A stretch of DNA of 64,000 bases, taken from assembly GCA_956465555.1 (NCBI GenBank), contig OY101117.1, forward strand, positions 124,001-188,000, in the 5' to 3' direction. Source of the stretch: Nitzschia sp. pyKryTriq1 (lineage: Eukaryota > Bacillariophyta > Bacillariophyceae > Bacillariales > Bacillariaceae). The position numbers were made by a program, and so were the translations under genes. Under the pieces are notes generated by a model that did not search any database, was not told the origin of the DNA, and saw only the letters and a list, made by a program, of their open reading frames with translations. Shown here in pieces: positions 17,549-27,326 of this stretch (position 1 is its first letter; each line of letters opens with the position of its first letter).

Positions 17549-19774
17549 ATGTCGGTTACTACAGAAATAACCATTAGCAGTCGAGAAGAGGGGAGCTCAT
17601 CAACATCAACATCAATGTCAACATCAACAGGGACAAGAGCCGGCGAAGACGAACCCACGACTCATCCTACTACGAATAATATTAGTATTACCCATGAAAG
17701 TTCCCCCGAGACAGAAGTGCCACCTTGTGCACCGTTGTATCCACCGAATCGGGTGTTTTCTCCAGAACAATTGAACGTCCTCAACTTGCTCGTTCATCCC
17801 GTATGGATCTTTGATATTGACAACAAATGCATGAAGTGGGCCAATGAGGCAGCGATTGATGTGTGGAACGCCAGTAGTCTCGAGGACTTGACGGATCGAG
17901 ATTTTAGAAGCGACATGACCGAGTCGGCCGCCACTCGATTATTGAGCTATCAACACGAATTCAATCAAGGACAACGTATTTTCGATCAATGGACGGTCTA
18001 TCCCAAGGGCGAAGCCAAGACGGTCCGTGTGACATTGAGTGGAATACGACTCTCCAAGGGTGAAACCAATCCCAGCATGCTATGTGAAGCGGTGCCCATG
18101 AATGTCAAGGATGAAATCCAAGAAGAAACCTTGCGAGGAGTCGAAATGCTACGACACTTGCCAGTACCCGTATGCCAATTCGATATGAATGGAAAGATCA
18201 TGTTCAAGAATCCAGAAGGGACACTTCTATTGGGCGGGTCCTGCTGCTCATCCGGCGACACTACCAGCACTGACGCTGGTGCTGGTGCTGGTGCTGGTGC
18301 TGGTGCTAGTAGCAGTTCGGACAAATCCTCCTCCAGCAGCAGCAGCAGCGTTGAGGATTTTGTGAATCGATTTGTGGATCCAACATTGGGGGCAGAACTA
18401 TTAGACAAGATGCGGGGAATTGACAATGGTACTGACAACAACAACAGCAACAACAACAACAACAACAACAAAGTTGATCTTCACGCCCACGTCCGAACTC
18501 GTGCGGGTCCCCGATGGTCTGCGGTGCAGCTACGAAAGACCGCTGATCCTGTGACGGGCAAAACTGTCATTTTGTATAGTTCTCGAGACATGTCGGACGC
18601 TATTCAGGCACAAAAGGAACGAGAAGCGAGAATCAAAAAATCCGAGTTTCTGGCCATTATGGCGCATGAGATTCGTACGCCATTGCATCAAGTCACTGGT
18701 TATATTGATCTTCTCGATGAAACAACCGGATTGGACATGGAACAACGAGCCTTTGTCAAGCTATTAAAATCCAGCGCACAATTACTCATGACCGTTATTA
18801 ACGACGTCTTGGATTACAGCAAGTTGGAGGCGGGAAAAATGAAGCTAGAGACAATACCCTACGAGCCGCGGAGTGTCCTCGAAGGATCCATGGCAGCGGT
18901 GCAAGCGAGTTGCGAAGAACACCAGCTATACCTCAAGATGGACTGGGACAAGGATATTCCGTTCAAAGTCATGGGCGATCCGAATCGATTACGACAGATC
19001 CTACTGAATCTCTTGTCCAACGCGGTCAAATTCACCAAGCATGGTGGAATTCACGTTCAGGCTCTCCCCTGCTGGAAGCAAGAATCCAAAAAGTCCTCCT
19101 CCCCGCGCTCATCATCATCATCATCGTCCTCGCCGTCCAACATGGTCAAGTTCATTATAAGTGATACTGGCAGGGGAATCAGTGCAGAATACAGGGACCT
19201 CATTTTTGACCAGTATCAGCAGGGATCGGTCACTGTAGCAAGGAACTTTGGGGGAACGGGGCTCGGTCTATCCATTTGCAAGCTCCTAGTTCAAAACATG
19301 GGTGGCTCGATTGGAATGGAAAGTCAAGTAGGGAAAGGATCTAGCTTTTGGTTTACTCTACCTGCAGAGGTTCCGACGGACAGTGAAGCATTGGAACGAG
19401 ATCCTTTGGAAGACTCTTTCCGAGACGATTTTTCCGCACTGAATATCTTGGTGGCCGAAGACAACAAAGTGAACCAGAAGCTTCTTGCCAGTATGTTGAA
19501 ACGTATGGGTCATACCTGCGACATTGCCGTGAATGGAAAGATTGCCATTAACATGTTGGAGGAAAGTCTGAATCATCATTATCGGAATCATCGTCAATAT
19601 GATGTCGTCCTCATGGACATTCAAATGCCCGTAATGGACGGTTTGGAGGCTACACGAAGAATACGGAGTATGGGATGTACGGACTTGCCGATTCTAGGTT
19701 TGACGGCGAGTGTGGCTCGCTCCGACTTTACAGAGCTGGGTTCAATGATTGGTTACCGAAACCAATTCCAATGA
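17549..19774 (+). CDS. Hybrid histidine kinase 1 (PAS-PAS-HisKA-HATPase-REC), receiver end frameshifted
   Basis: A two-component phosphorelay sensor with no membrane segment, so cytosolic or nuclear. The order is: a Ser/Thr-rich N-terminus; a PAS-like domain (LNVLNLLVHPVWIFDIDN); a second PAS-like domain (HLPVPVCQFDMNGKIMF) interrupted by Gly/Ala, Ser and Asn runs; a HisKA box [15 protein letters not shown] with the phospho-His at residue 373; the N box [20 protein letters not shown]-lid glycines DTGRGIS and [10 protein letters not shown]; and a receiver with AEDNKVNQ and phospho-acceptor Asp690 in [11 protein letters not shown]. Compared with the paralogue at 21567, the frame shifts near 19738-19742, consistent with loss of one base. 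The conserved WLPKP motif with its Lys then lies in another frame that runs on to 19902. The start at 17549 (AAGATGT context) fits the paralogue; 17378 is an alternative. Confidence 0.9.
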   Translation: MSVTTEITISSREEGSSSTSTSMSTSTGTRAGEDEPTTHPTTNNISITHESSPETEVPPCAPLYPPNRVFSPEQLNVLNLLVHPVWIFDIDNKCMKWANEAAIDVWNASSLEDLTDRDFRSDMTESAATRLLSYQHEFNQGQRIFDQWTVYPKGEAKTVRVTLSGIRLSKGETNPSMLCEAVPMNVKDEIQEETLRGVEMLRHLPVPVCQFDMNGKIMFKNPEGTLLLGGSCCSSGDTTSTDAGAGAGAGAGASSSSDKSSSSSSSSVEDFVNRFVDPTLGAELLDKMRGIDNGTDNNNSNNNNNNNKVDLHAHVRTRAGPRWSAVQLRKTADPVTGKTVILYSSRDMSDAIQAQKEREARIKKSEFLAIMAHEIRTPLHQVTGYIDLLDETTGLDMEQRAFVKLLKSSAQLLMTVINDVLDYSKLEAGKMKLETIPYEPRSVLEGSMAAVQASCEEHQLYLKMDWDKDIPFKVMGDPNRLRQILLNLLSNAVKFTKHGGIHVQALPCWKQESKKSSSPRSSSSSSSSPSNMVKFIISDTGRGISAEYRDLIFDQYQQGSVTVARNFGGTGLGLSICKLLVQNMGGSIGMESQVGKGSSFWFTLPAEVPTDSEALERDPLEDSFRDDFSALNILVAEDNKVNQKLLASMLKRMGHTCDIAVNGKIAINMLEESLNHHYRNHRQYDVVLMDIQMPVMDGLEATRRIRSMGCTDLPILGLTASVARSDFTELGSMIGYRNQFQ

Positions 19775-19902
19775 AGGAACTGAGATCGAAACTGTATCGA
19801 ATCCAACAACAACAATCAAAAGAACGACAATACCATACGGTCCTTCATCATGAGAAAAAACAAAAACATGAACTCTATTTATTATCGGCGGGGGAGAACT
19901 AG
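19739..19902 (+). pseudogene. Out-of-frame 3' end of histidine kinase 1
   Basis: This frame encodes [20 protein letters not shown], matching the receiver end [20 protein letters not shown] of the second kinase, then a Gln/Lys-rich tail to a TAG at 19902. It is the expected C-terminus displaced by the one-base shift. It may be a true mutation or a base-calling error. Confidence 0.8.
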
Positions 19903-20107
19903 CGATGCGAGGAATTATGCCAGGCCCGCTGCGGTCTCCTTGGTGTGTGAGGCAATAGGCTGGATGAGTTTGTTGTTCCGAGCGAGCGAGCGAGCGACGC
20001 TCCACCTCTGCCAACACAAGCAGCATCTACATGCATACTTTCTGTATATAGATACAACAGAGACTACCTTGTTTGGCTGTCCAACAACAAATCAAATGCT
20101 AGTAGTA

Positions 20108-20153
20108 TCCAGGCAGTAACTAAACTAGACAGTGCACTTTTTCGCTGCTTTAC
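20108..20153 (+). repeat. Dispersed 47-bp motif, copy B
   Basis: It contains CTAGACAGTGCACTTTTTCG and GCTGCTTTAC, matching 773-819 closely and 33603-33650 loosely. It lies about 200 bp past the end of kinase 1. Confidence 0.65.
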
Positions 20154-21473
20154 GATAAAGTAGTAGAGTAGTAGTACACGGACTCAACTTCTTCTTCTGC
20201 TCCAGGCTCTTCTGTACTACTTTAGTAGTACTGCTGCAGTAGTATAGTATATTAGTGGAGTAATCGTAGTATCGGTATTAGAGTTGGTCTTCTCGTCTCT
20301 TGAGTGCGATCCTACTAGTAGTAGTAGTCGTAGTAGTAGTAGAGAGCGGAGAAAACAATTTGCAGCAGCGATAGAAGGCATACTCATGCCGGCATATGAT
20401 AGACTACTCTAGTAGCTAGCAGCAGGCAGCAGGCAGGCAGCAGGCAGGCAGCAGGCAGGCACCCTCTAATGGACTACTACGAACTCTTTCAGTCACTCAT
20501 CAGTCACTCGCTCGTCGTCGTCGATTGATTATTGGAATGCATGGCGTGGCTCGTACAGTACGTATGCGTGAGGCGTGCGTGGTGGTGGTTGGTGGCATAC
20601 TGTACTTGTAGTACAGTATTGAAATTTCAATACAGTACAAACGTGCAAACTTGGAAGTATGTACCTGGTACTCGTACCTAGTCTACGGTAGTAGAGGTAG
20701 TACAGTAATGTCGTTGAACCGTACATACCGATACTATTTCTGAGAACCCGACGAACATACAGATCTACGATCGATAATCGGAACGATAAAAAGAGCGTTT
20801 CTTTTTGTTCCAAGAATTCCGTTACAGTCTAATGATGATCGAGAAGGAACGATATGAAGAGAGCTACTGTAGAAGCTAGCTGCTGTTATCAATACATAAA
20901 AAATAATACAGGATATATATGCCTCCTCTCGTTTCGGTGTTCCGAAAATCGTGCGTGGTCGTGGTTATCATCGATCATGCGTGGCAGAGAACAGGCGATT
21001 TTCAAACAATCTTTAATTAAGAAGGCAGGCGAAGTTATTTTAAACTTTCGCCTGGCTACATACGAGTGTTAGCGGTAGGCTTGCTTTGTCTTCGCGTTCC
21101 GGTTCGATAAGGCTGTTTCTTAGTTCAATGGTGGAATTTGGATTTGAGTAGATAAGATCTCATAAAGAAGACAAAGAAGTGTGGGTTTGCGCGCCCGTTT
21201 TCGTCATTGAGAGACAATACTAATGCTGGCCTCAAATATACGTGGTGCATATTACACGTACTACTGTACAGTATCGTACCGTACGCGTAGTACATTCCAT
21301 TGCTACATAACCGACCGTCGCGTCCAGCAGCTGGTACAGGTACCTGTAGCCTGGTTGGAGCAGCTTGTACCTGTAGCCTGCATGGTTGGAATTGTACCCC
21401 GTATCATAGAACGTGAGCTCTCCATTATTTTTTTCTTTGTATCATCGATCATCTCCTCTGATCATCATCTGAG

Positions 21474-21493
21474 CCCCCCCCCCCCCCCCCCCC
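21474..21493 (+). repeat. Poly-C run (C20)
   Basis: Twenty consecutive C ending 73 bp before the ATG of kinase 2, probably in the 5' UTR or proximal promoter. Length in such tracts is prone to sequencing error. Confidence 0.85.
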
Positions 21494-21566
21494 GCCCTTT
21501 CTCTTCTTTCTACCCTGTTCGCAAAGCTAACTACCACATCCTAGCTATAGATAGCATCTCATCATC

Positions 21567-24266
21567 ATGCCTCCTCATCAAGTAGAAGTAGTACTAAGCG
21601 GCTGCAACAACGATAATAAGAACAACGAAAACAGCAACCATACGAAGGAGAACATCATGACGACGCCATACTCATCCGAGGAGGATCATCAGCATAATCA
21701 TCAGCATCATCTGCAGAATCATCATCAGCAGCATGGTGAAGAGGATGAGTGCAAGCATGATGAAGAGGATGAGTGCCATCAGCATATGGGTAGTAGTACT
21801 ACTACGACTACCACTTCTAGTAGTACTTCTACTAGTGGTGGTGGTGGTAATGTTATTCGCCGAGACTACGATCCGACCCAGCGCATTTACAGTCAAGAAC
21901 AACTGAGTGTACTGAATTTGGTCGTCCATCCCATTTGGATCTTTGACTATCTGGAACGGCGGATGCGATGGGCCAATCATGCGGGGGTGAACATGTGGAA
22001 TGCGAGTACCCTCGAGGAACTGCAGGCGCGGTCCTTTCAGGAGATTTCCGAAGCGTCGGCCAAGCGCATGGACGACTACCTGTTGCAATTCGAACGGGGT
22101 ATGAATGTGACCGATCAATGGACGAACTATCCCAATGGCAAGGCGACGACGTGCCATATGAATGTCAGTGGGATTCAATTTCAAGAGGATGAGGACATCC
22201 ACAATCGTCATTTTTGTGTCATGTGTGAAGGAGTGCCGTTGGTCAAGGAAGAACTACTCCAGGACAATTTGCGGGGCGTCGAAATGATTCGGCATTTGCC
22301 CATGGCCGTATGTCAGTTCGATATGGAAGGGACGCTCATGTTTCAAAACCCGGAAGCGAGCATGAGCAGTACAAGCACAAGTACAAGTACAAGTACAAGC
22401 GCGAGTAATAGTTCTGCTACTGCTACTGCTACTGCTACTGCTACTGCTACCACCACTGCTACCACCACTGCCGCCACCGCCGCCCCCTCCTCCTCGTCTT
22501 CAGTGAACCGCAACAACAACAACCGCAACCACAACCACAACCACAACCACAACCACAGCCGCAGCCATGACACGGAGGAGGAAGAATCCAAGGAAGGAGA
22601 GTTGATGGACACAAGCAACCACAACCACAACCACACCCGCAGCCATCACATGGAGGAGGAAGAATCCAAAGAAGGCCAACTACTGGACGAAAGCAACCAC
22701 CACATCCACAACCACAACCATCATTATCAGGATGACTTTGATCAGAGCTGTCGTTCCAATTTCACTCAAGATTCGTCTTGTTCCACCAGCATGCGTGGTG
22801 GTGGTGGTGGTGGTGGTGGAAACGGTTTGAACAGCCACCCCAATACTAAGAATACTTCGGGAAGTCTCTTGCAACGATTCGCCGATCCGGCCGTGGGTCG
22901 ACAAGTCCTCCAAGAGATTCAATCTTCCTCGCTCGATAAAATGGATTTGGAGGCAATGATCCAGACCCGGAAGGGATGTAAATGGTCCGCGATTCAATTA
23001 CGAAAGGGAAAAGATCCCGTCACGGGAGAACCCATCATTCTCTACAGTGCCCGTGACAAATCCGATGCGATCCAAGCCCAAAAGGAACGCAAGGCACGGG
23101 AACAAAAGAGCGAATTTTTGGCAATCATGGCGCATGAGATTCGTACGCCGCTCCATCAAGTGACTGGATTTATTGATTTACTGGACCAAACGATATTGGA
23201 CGTCGAACAAAAATCGTTTGTACGATTACTCAAATCCAGTGCCAAGGGATTAATGACTGTCATTTCGGACGTGTTGGATTATAGCAAATTGGAAGCGGGA
23301 AAAATGAAGTTGGAAAGTATTCCCTACGAGCCACTGAGTGTCGTGGAAGGATCTCTGGCTGCCGTACGAGGGAGCTGCGAAGAAAAGAAGCTCTATCTGC
23401 ATTTGGAATGGAACAAGGGCATTCCCTATAAAGTCAAGGGAGATCCGAATCGCTTGCGACAGATTCTTTTGAATCTACTATCCAATGCGGTCAAGTTCAC
23501 CAAGGACGGAGGAATTACCGTCAGGGCAATGCCAGTCTTGGCGGATGATGACAAGAAAATAAAAAATCATCATCATCAGCAGCAGCAGCAGCATAAACCC
23601 ATGGTGCGATTTGAAGTCGCAGATACTGGAATGGGGATCAGTGCCCAACACAAGACTGTCATTTTCCGAAAGTATCAACAGGCCAATGCTGCCGTTGCCC
23701 GCAATTTTGGTGGGACGGGCCTAGGTCTCTCGATTTGCCAGTTGCTGGTGCAAAACATGGGAGGGACGATTGGGGTGGATAGTGAACGGGGTCAAGGCGC
23801 AGTCTTTTGGGTGACATTGCCCGCCGATGTTCCTGCCGAAGGGGATGACGACTTGGCGGAACGCATGGACGAAGATCCCGCCGAACATGCGGACTCGCTT
23901 CATGTCCTGGTCGCCGAAGACAACAAAGTGAACCAGAAGCTACTTGCCAACATGCTAAAACGGATGGGCCACACATCCGATATGGCTTGGAATGGGAAGC
24001 AGGCCATTGAAATGCTGGAGCAACAAAATTCATGCCAGCACTACGACGTCGTACTCATGGACATCCAAATGCCAGTCATGGACGGCTTGGAAGCCACACG
24101 GAGAATACGAAGCATGGGATACGCACATCTACCCATTTTTGGTTTGACTGCTAGTGTCGCCCGTTCTGATTTTGGAGAGCTAGGCTTCGACGACTGGCTA
24201 CCCAAGCCCATGACCATGAAGGAACTGAGAAGCAAGCTGAATCGGGTCCATTCCAATCATTCATAA
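21567..24266 (+). CDS. Hybrid histidine kinase 2 (PAS-PAS-HisKA-HATPase-REC), intact, His-rich insert
   Basis: An 899-residue paralogue of the kinase at 17549 with the same domain order and no membrane segment. A His/Gln/Glu-rich N-terminus ([20 protein letters not shown]) precedes a PAS-like domain ([19 protein letters not shown]). A second PAS-like domain ([19 protein letters not shown]) contains a large insert with poly-Thr/Ala and His-Asn repeats ([11 protein letters not shown]). The catalytic core has [15 protein letters not shown] with His523, [24 protein letters not shown] and [10 protein letters not shown]. The receiver has AEDNKVNQ, phospho-acceptor Asp832 and the conserved Lys880 in [14 protein letters not shown], so phosphorelay chemistry looks complete. 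The His-rich tracts could bind transition metals, but they coincide with repetitive DNA and may be mere expansion. The signal sensed is unknown. Confidence 0.95.
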   Translation: MPPHQVEVVLSGCNNDNKNNENSNHTKENIMTTPYSSEEDHQHNHQHHLQNHHQQHGEEDECKHDEEDECHQHMGSSTTTTTTSSSTSTSGGGGNVIRRDYDPTQRIYSQEQLSVLNLVVHPIWIFDYLERRMRWANHAGVNMWNASTLEELQARSFQEISEASAKRMDDYLLQFERGMNVTDQWTNYPNGKATTCHMNVSGIQFQEDEDIHNRHFCVMCEGVPLVKEELLQDNLRGVEMIRHLPMAVCQFDMEGTLMFQNPEASMSSTSTSTSTSTSASNSSATATATATATATTTATTTAATAAPSSSSSVNRNNNNRNHNHNHNHNHSRSHDTEEEESKEGELMDTSNHNHNHTRSHHMEEEESKEGQLLDESNHHIHNHNHHYQDDFDQSCRSNFTQDSSCSTSMRGGGGGGGGNGLNSHPNTKNTSGSLLQRFADPAVGRQVLQEIQSSSLDKMDLEAMIQTRKGCKWSAIQLRKGKDPVTGEPIILYSARDKSDAIQAQKERKAREQKSEFLAIMAHEIRTPLHQVTGFIDLLDQTILDVEQKSFVRLLKSSAKGLMTVISDVLDYSKLEAGKMKLESIPYEPLSVVEGSLAAVRGSCEEKKLYLHLEWNKGIPYKVKGDPNRLRQILLNLLSNAVKFTKDGGITVRAMPVLADDDKKIKNHHHQQQQQHKPMVRFEVADTGMGISAQHKTVIFRKYQQANAAVARNFGGTGLGLSICQLLVQNMGGTIGVDSERGQGAVFWVTLPADVPAEGDDDLAERMDEDPAEHADSLHVLVAEDNKVNQKLLANMLKRMGHTSDMAWNGKQAIEMLEQQNSCQHYDVVLMDIQMPVMDGLEATRRIRSMGYAHLPIFGLTASVARSDFGELGFDDWLPKPMTMKELRSKLNRVHSNHS

Positions 24267-25562
24267 TCATCATAATCATCATCATCATCAGCCTCCCAAG
24301 AATCAATAGTACGATACGACCAAAGCACCGTTGGTTGATTGATTGTCTCGTACTCTACTAGAGAGAGAGAGAGAGATTGCGCCCAACGCCCACCGAACAC
24401 ACGCAGGCGTCGGTCAAGAATTATCTTACTTTCATGCGTGCTGGATCGCTCCGGTGTTGGAGAAGACGTTGATATTCGGCAATTGTAGCTGGTTGTCTAA
24501 CAAATCTATTACCACTAAGAAGTAGTAGAGCAAGGAGAAGAATCTACTACGGTTACATATTATGTACATATATTCAATTTTGGATCATCCTGTCGCCTGA
24601 TTGACTGCCAGAAACAACTACCTTTCTGTAAAATAGTAGTCTACTACTACTACTACGCATTGTACAAAGTGACTGACTCCTCTAATCTATTATTATCACC
24701 AAAAGAAGTGTATGCTACCACCTCTCCTTGGCCGACATGCAGGCCACCATCACGGAGGGACATACGTACGTTTCTCGAAACAAATGTACCTTTCTGTAAA
24801 ATAGCAGTCTACTACTACTGTACTACTCACTGTACAAAGCGACTGACTCTAATCTATTCTCATTATCACGACCAAAAGAAGTGTATACTACCAGCACCTC
24901 TCCTTGGACGACATGCAGGCCACCAGCACGGAGGGACATACGAACGTTTCTCTGCTAGTCGGTACTGCTGTAGTAGAGGAGCGATACACAGTTCTTCTTC
25001 CAACATACGGTCGACGTACCACTACTAGCACCTCCTCCCGTCGTCGAGTGGTACTAGTACCGGTTTGCTCAAAAGAAAGAGTCTGGCTTTCTACCACCAC
25101 CTACAACAGTAGCTAGGGGACGACTGATGCGAGTACGAATTGTTTTTCTTTGATGAAGTGGAGTCGTACAGCTACCGGCATTCTACTCGACACACTCACA
25201 GTAGTAGGAAGAGTGCGAGTAGAGCATAGAGATAGATACAGTACTACCTACTCAAGAGTGGTAGTTCGGTAGATCGTGATTTCCGATAATTAGCGGCCAG
25301 CACATACATAGCCTTCCGTCAAAGAATCTCCGAAACACCGAAAATTTGTAGAGGGCTGTAATAATATATTCGTCGGCAAATTGAAACGCCCCCATTTCCA
25401 GCGGCACTCTAAGTAAGAGTGGAAATAAACTCTCCCGCCGATATCGGCAGCTTTCATAGTTGTTAAAGAATACAAGTGCCACCTCATCCACCTTTCTCCC
25501 GGCTCGCCTCACAATTTCAATTTTAGAAAGAAGACTATCATCATTTATTATTACGCATCAGA
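24267..25562. other. Intergenic region with 168-bp tandem repeat
   Basis: No gene seen. Two diverged copies of a 168-bp unit lie at 24620-24787 and 24788-24955. Confidence 0.55.
24620..24955. repeat. 168-bp imperfect tandem repeat (two copies)
   Basis: The unit begins ACCTTTCTGTAAAATAG at 24620 and again at 24788. The copies share the CCAAAAGAAGTGTAT and GACATGCAGGCCACCA blocks and differ at scattered positions and small indels. Confidence 0.8.
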
Positions 25563-26636
25563 ATGCCTCCTCTCATGACAATGATGGAGCCCCCCGAATC
25601 ACCCATTCGAGAATCAAGGTCCTTCTCGGTGATCAGACCGAAAGGCGACGTTCAACCTTTCAAACCGCAGCGCCGTGGATCTATGGGTCAAACAACAACA
25701 ACCAGCACATCACCTCCAAGTTTCGAAAAGCCCCGGATGATGATCATGACTGCCACAGGAGCAGCACCACTCGACACGGCACCCTTTTCTAGCAATAGGT
25801 CTACCACCAAACTGTCTTCTGGCTTTGCGAGTGACCTCTTGAAATACCTCGACGTCAACCAACACACCGCTGCTGATCCTGTCAAAACAGTTCAAGCAGC
25901 AGTTAAACTGGCACAGCACCAGCCAGACTACGTTGTGCCCCTGCGGCCCGCAATGACATCCTCCAAATCTGAAGGCGCTTCGTTGGATTATTTTCCAAAA
26001 GAGGCGTGGTTGGGAACGAGAAAGATACCAAGCAAGGCTTCAGATCCTCTATCTGTTTCAGATCATGGGCCACGAAGAAGGACATCGTCTCTGAACTCCT
26101 TATCATCCTCAGGAAGGAGGGGAGGGCGCAAGCCTAACTCTGAAAATAGCCTCCTTTCAAGATCTGATTCAATGAATTCGATAGAATCAGCCCAAGATAA
26201 TCCTTCTTCTTCCGGGATGACATCATCTGAAAGTGTTCTTGCTCCCTTCGATCGAAGGCTTTTGAAGTCTTGTTCATCGCTCGTTGATTGTGCTGCTGCG
26301 AACAGCAGAATTAGCACAATGAAGAAGTCCAAGTCATCGCCTTCTCTGGCTACCACTGGTCTTTCTTTGAAACGAAGCACAAGTCGTCTCATCAGGAGAG
26401 CTTCCAAAACCACACCCTTGGAGACGATTGATGAATTCCGCAGCGCGTGTTTTGCGAAACAAACATCAACCTCCCACCTCCGACGTCTTCGCAGTACCAG
26501 GAGCTCCAATTCCATCAGCCTTTCCTCTTCTTCTTCTTCTAAGAACGGAGGAACGAAGACGTCATCAACGAAGAAAATGAAACGAAATAAGAGCGCCCCG
26601 TCGCTCCTGACGGATAAGTTCTCGTACCTCTTGTAG
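25563..26636 (+). CDS. Ser-rich basic disordered protein
   Basis: A 357-residue protein starting MPPLMTMMEPPESPIRESRS. It is dominated by Ser, Arg, Lys and Thr. A more ordered segment lies near residues 85-120 (FASDLLKYLDVNQHTAADPVKTVQAAVKLA). Repeated phospho-style motifs follow: RRRTSSLNSL, KKSKSSPSLA, KRSTSRLIRR, KRNKSAPSLL. The K/R-x-x-S-x-P-S-L pattern suits basophilic kinases and 14-3-3 binding, which is inference. No signal peptide or membrane segment. It runs in the same direction as the next gene, 690 bp away, which also carries such motifs. Function unknown. Confidence 0.8.
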   Translation: MPPLMTMMEPPESPIRESRSFSVIRPKGDVQPFKPQRRGSMGQTTTTSTSPPSFEKPRMMIMTATGAAPLDTAPFSSNRSTTKLSSGFASDLLKYLDVNQHTAADPVKTVQAAVKLAQHQPDYVVPLRPAMTSSKSEGASLDYFPKEAWLGTRKIPSKASDPLSVSDHGPRRRTSSLNSLSSSGRRGGRKPNSENSLLSRSDSMNSIESAQDNPSSSGMTSSESVLAPFDRRLLKSCSSLVDCAAANSRISTMKKSKSSPSLATTGLSLKRSTSRLIRRASKTTPLETIDEFRSACFAKQTSTSHLRRLRSTRSSNSISLSSSSSSKNGGTKTSSTKKMKRNKSAPSLLTDKFSYLL

Positions 26637-27326
26637 TCTGTGACCACGACTACTAAGAAGACTCTTAAAATTTTGGCTACATAGTAATACAACGATGCAA
26701 GATATCTACTAGTAGTAGTCTACTAGTCCTACCAGTCTACTAGCACGACAGTGTTGAATGAGTCGAGTGCTGCTTGTTTGTTTCCGTTCCTGCTTTCGTG
26801 CTCGCTCACAGAACTAACAACAGTATTAATCAGCTCTACTAGCACCAGAGTTCATCCTGCCTGACGTACCGGTATTGTACAGTACCGTACTGTACCAAGT
26901 ACAGTGTTTGTAACAGTACAGTACTACAAGCTACCATAGTTCTGCCACGCACGTTCGTTGTTGATCGTAGTACGTCGAAGTCTCTTCTAATAAGAGTACT
27001 TCTACATACAGAAGAGTAGCAACCCGTGCTTCTCTTTCCGACCACGAGAATCCTTTTACTTATGATTTTTGATAGGGGCATAGATATCTAAATCTCCGAG
27101 AGCATGTTATGTTCGAGCGGCGGTTCATTCTTTCTATCGATCCGGTCGAACGAATAAACAGAACCAAAGGTAGCTGGGTCATATTGATACTTCACTTTGC
27201 GTGCGGGCTTAGTTGCGTTAAATGTATTTTCCCCGAGGCTTAACGATAAAAAGGGCGGTCTCCGCCTTCGAGATCCGCCGCCGGCCATGAGATTCGCTAG
27301 CTTTCGGGAGAAAAGATGCTTCCGGT
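26637..27326. other. Intergenic region, no gene seen
   Basis: It contains GTACAGTA/TACTGTAC palindromes near 26876-26925 and ACTAGTAG runs near 26705-26740. No coding region is convincing. Confidence 0.5.

Larger units (their letters stand above)
19903..21566. other. Intergenic region, no gene seen
   Basis: It holds a dispersed motif copy (20108-20153), a GCAGGCAG repeat near 20420-20460, paired GTACAGTA-type palindromes around 20590-20710, and a run of 20 C (21474-21493) shortly before the second kinase. No coding region is convincing. Confidence 0.55.

Noticed and set aside
302-25512. tRNA, rRNA or CRISPR features
   Set aside because: I saw no cloverleaf with a plausible T-arm and no regularly spaced repeat-spacer array; the tandem arrays lack unique spacers.
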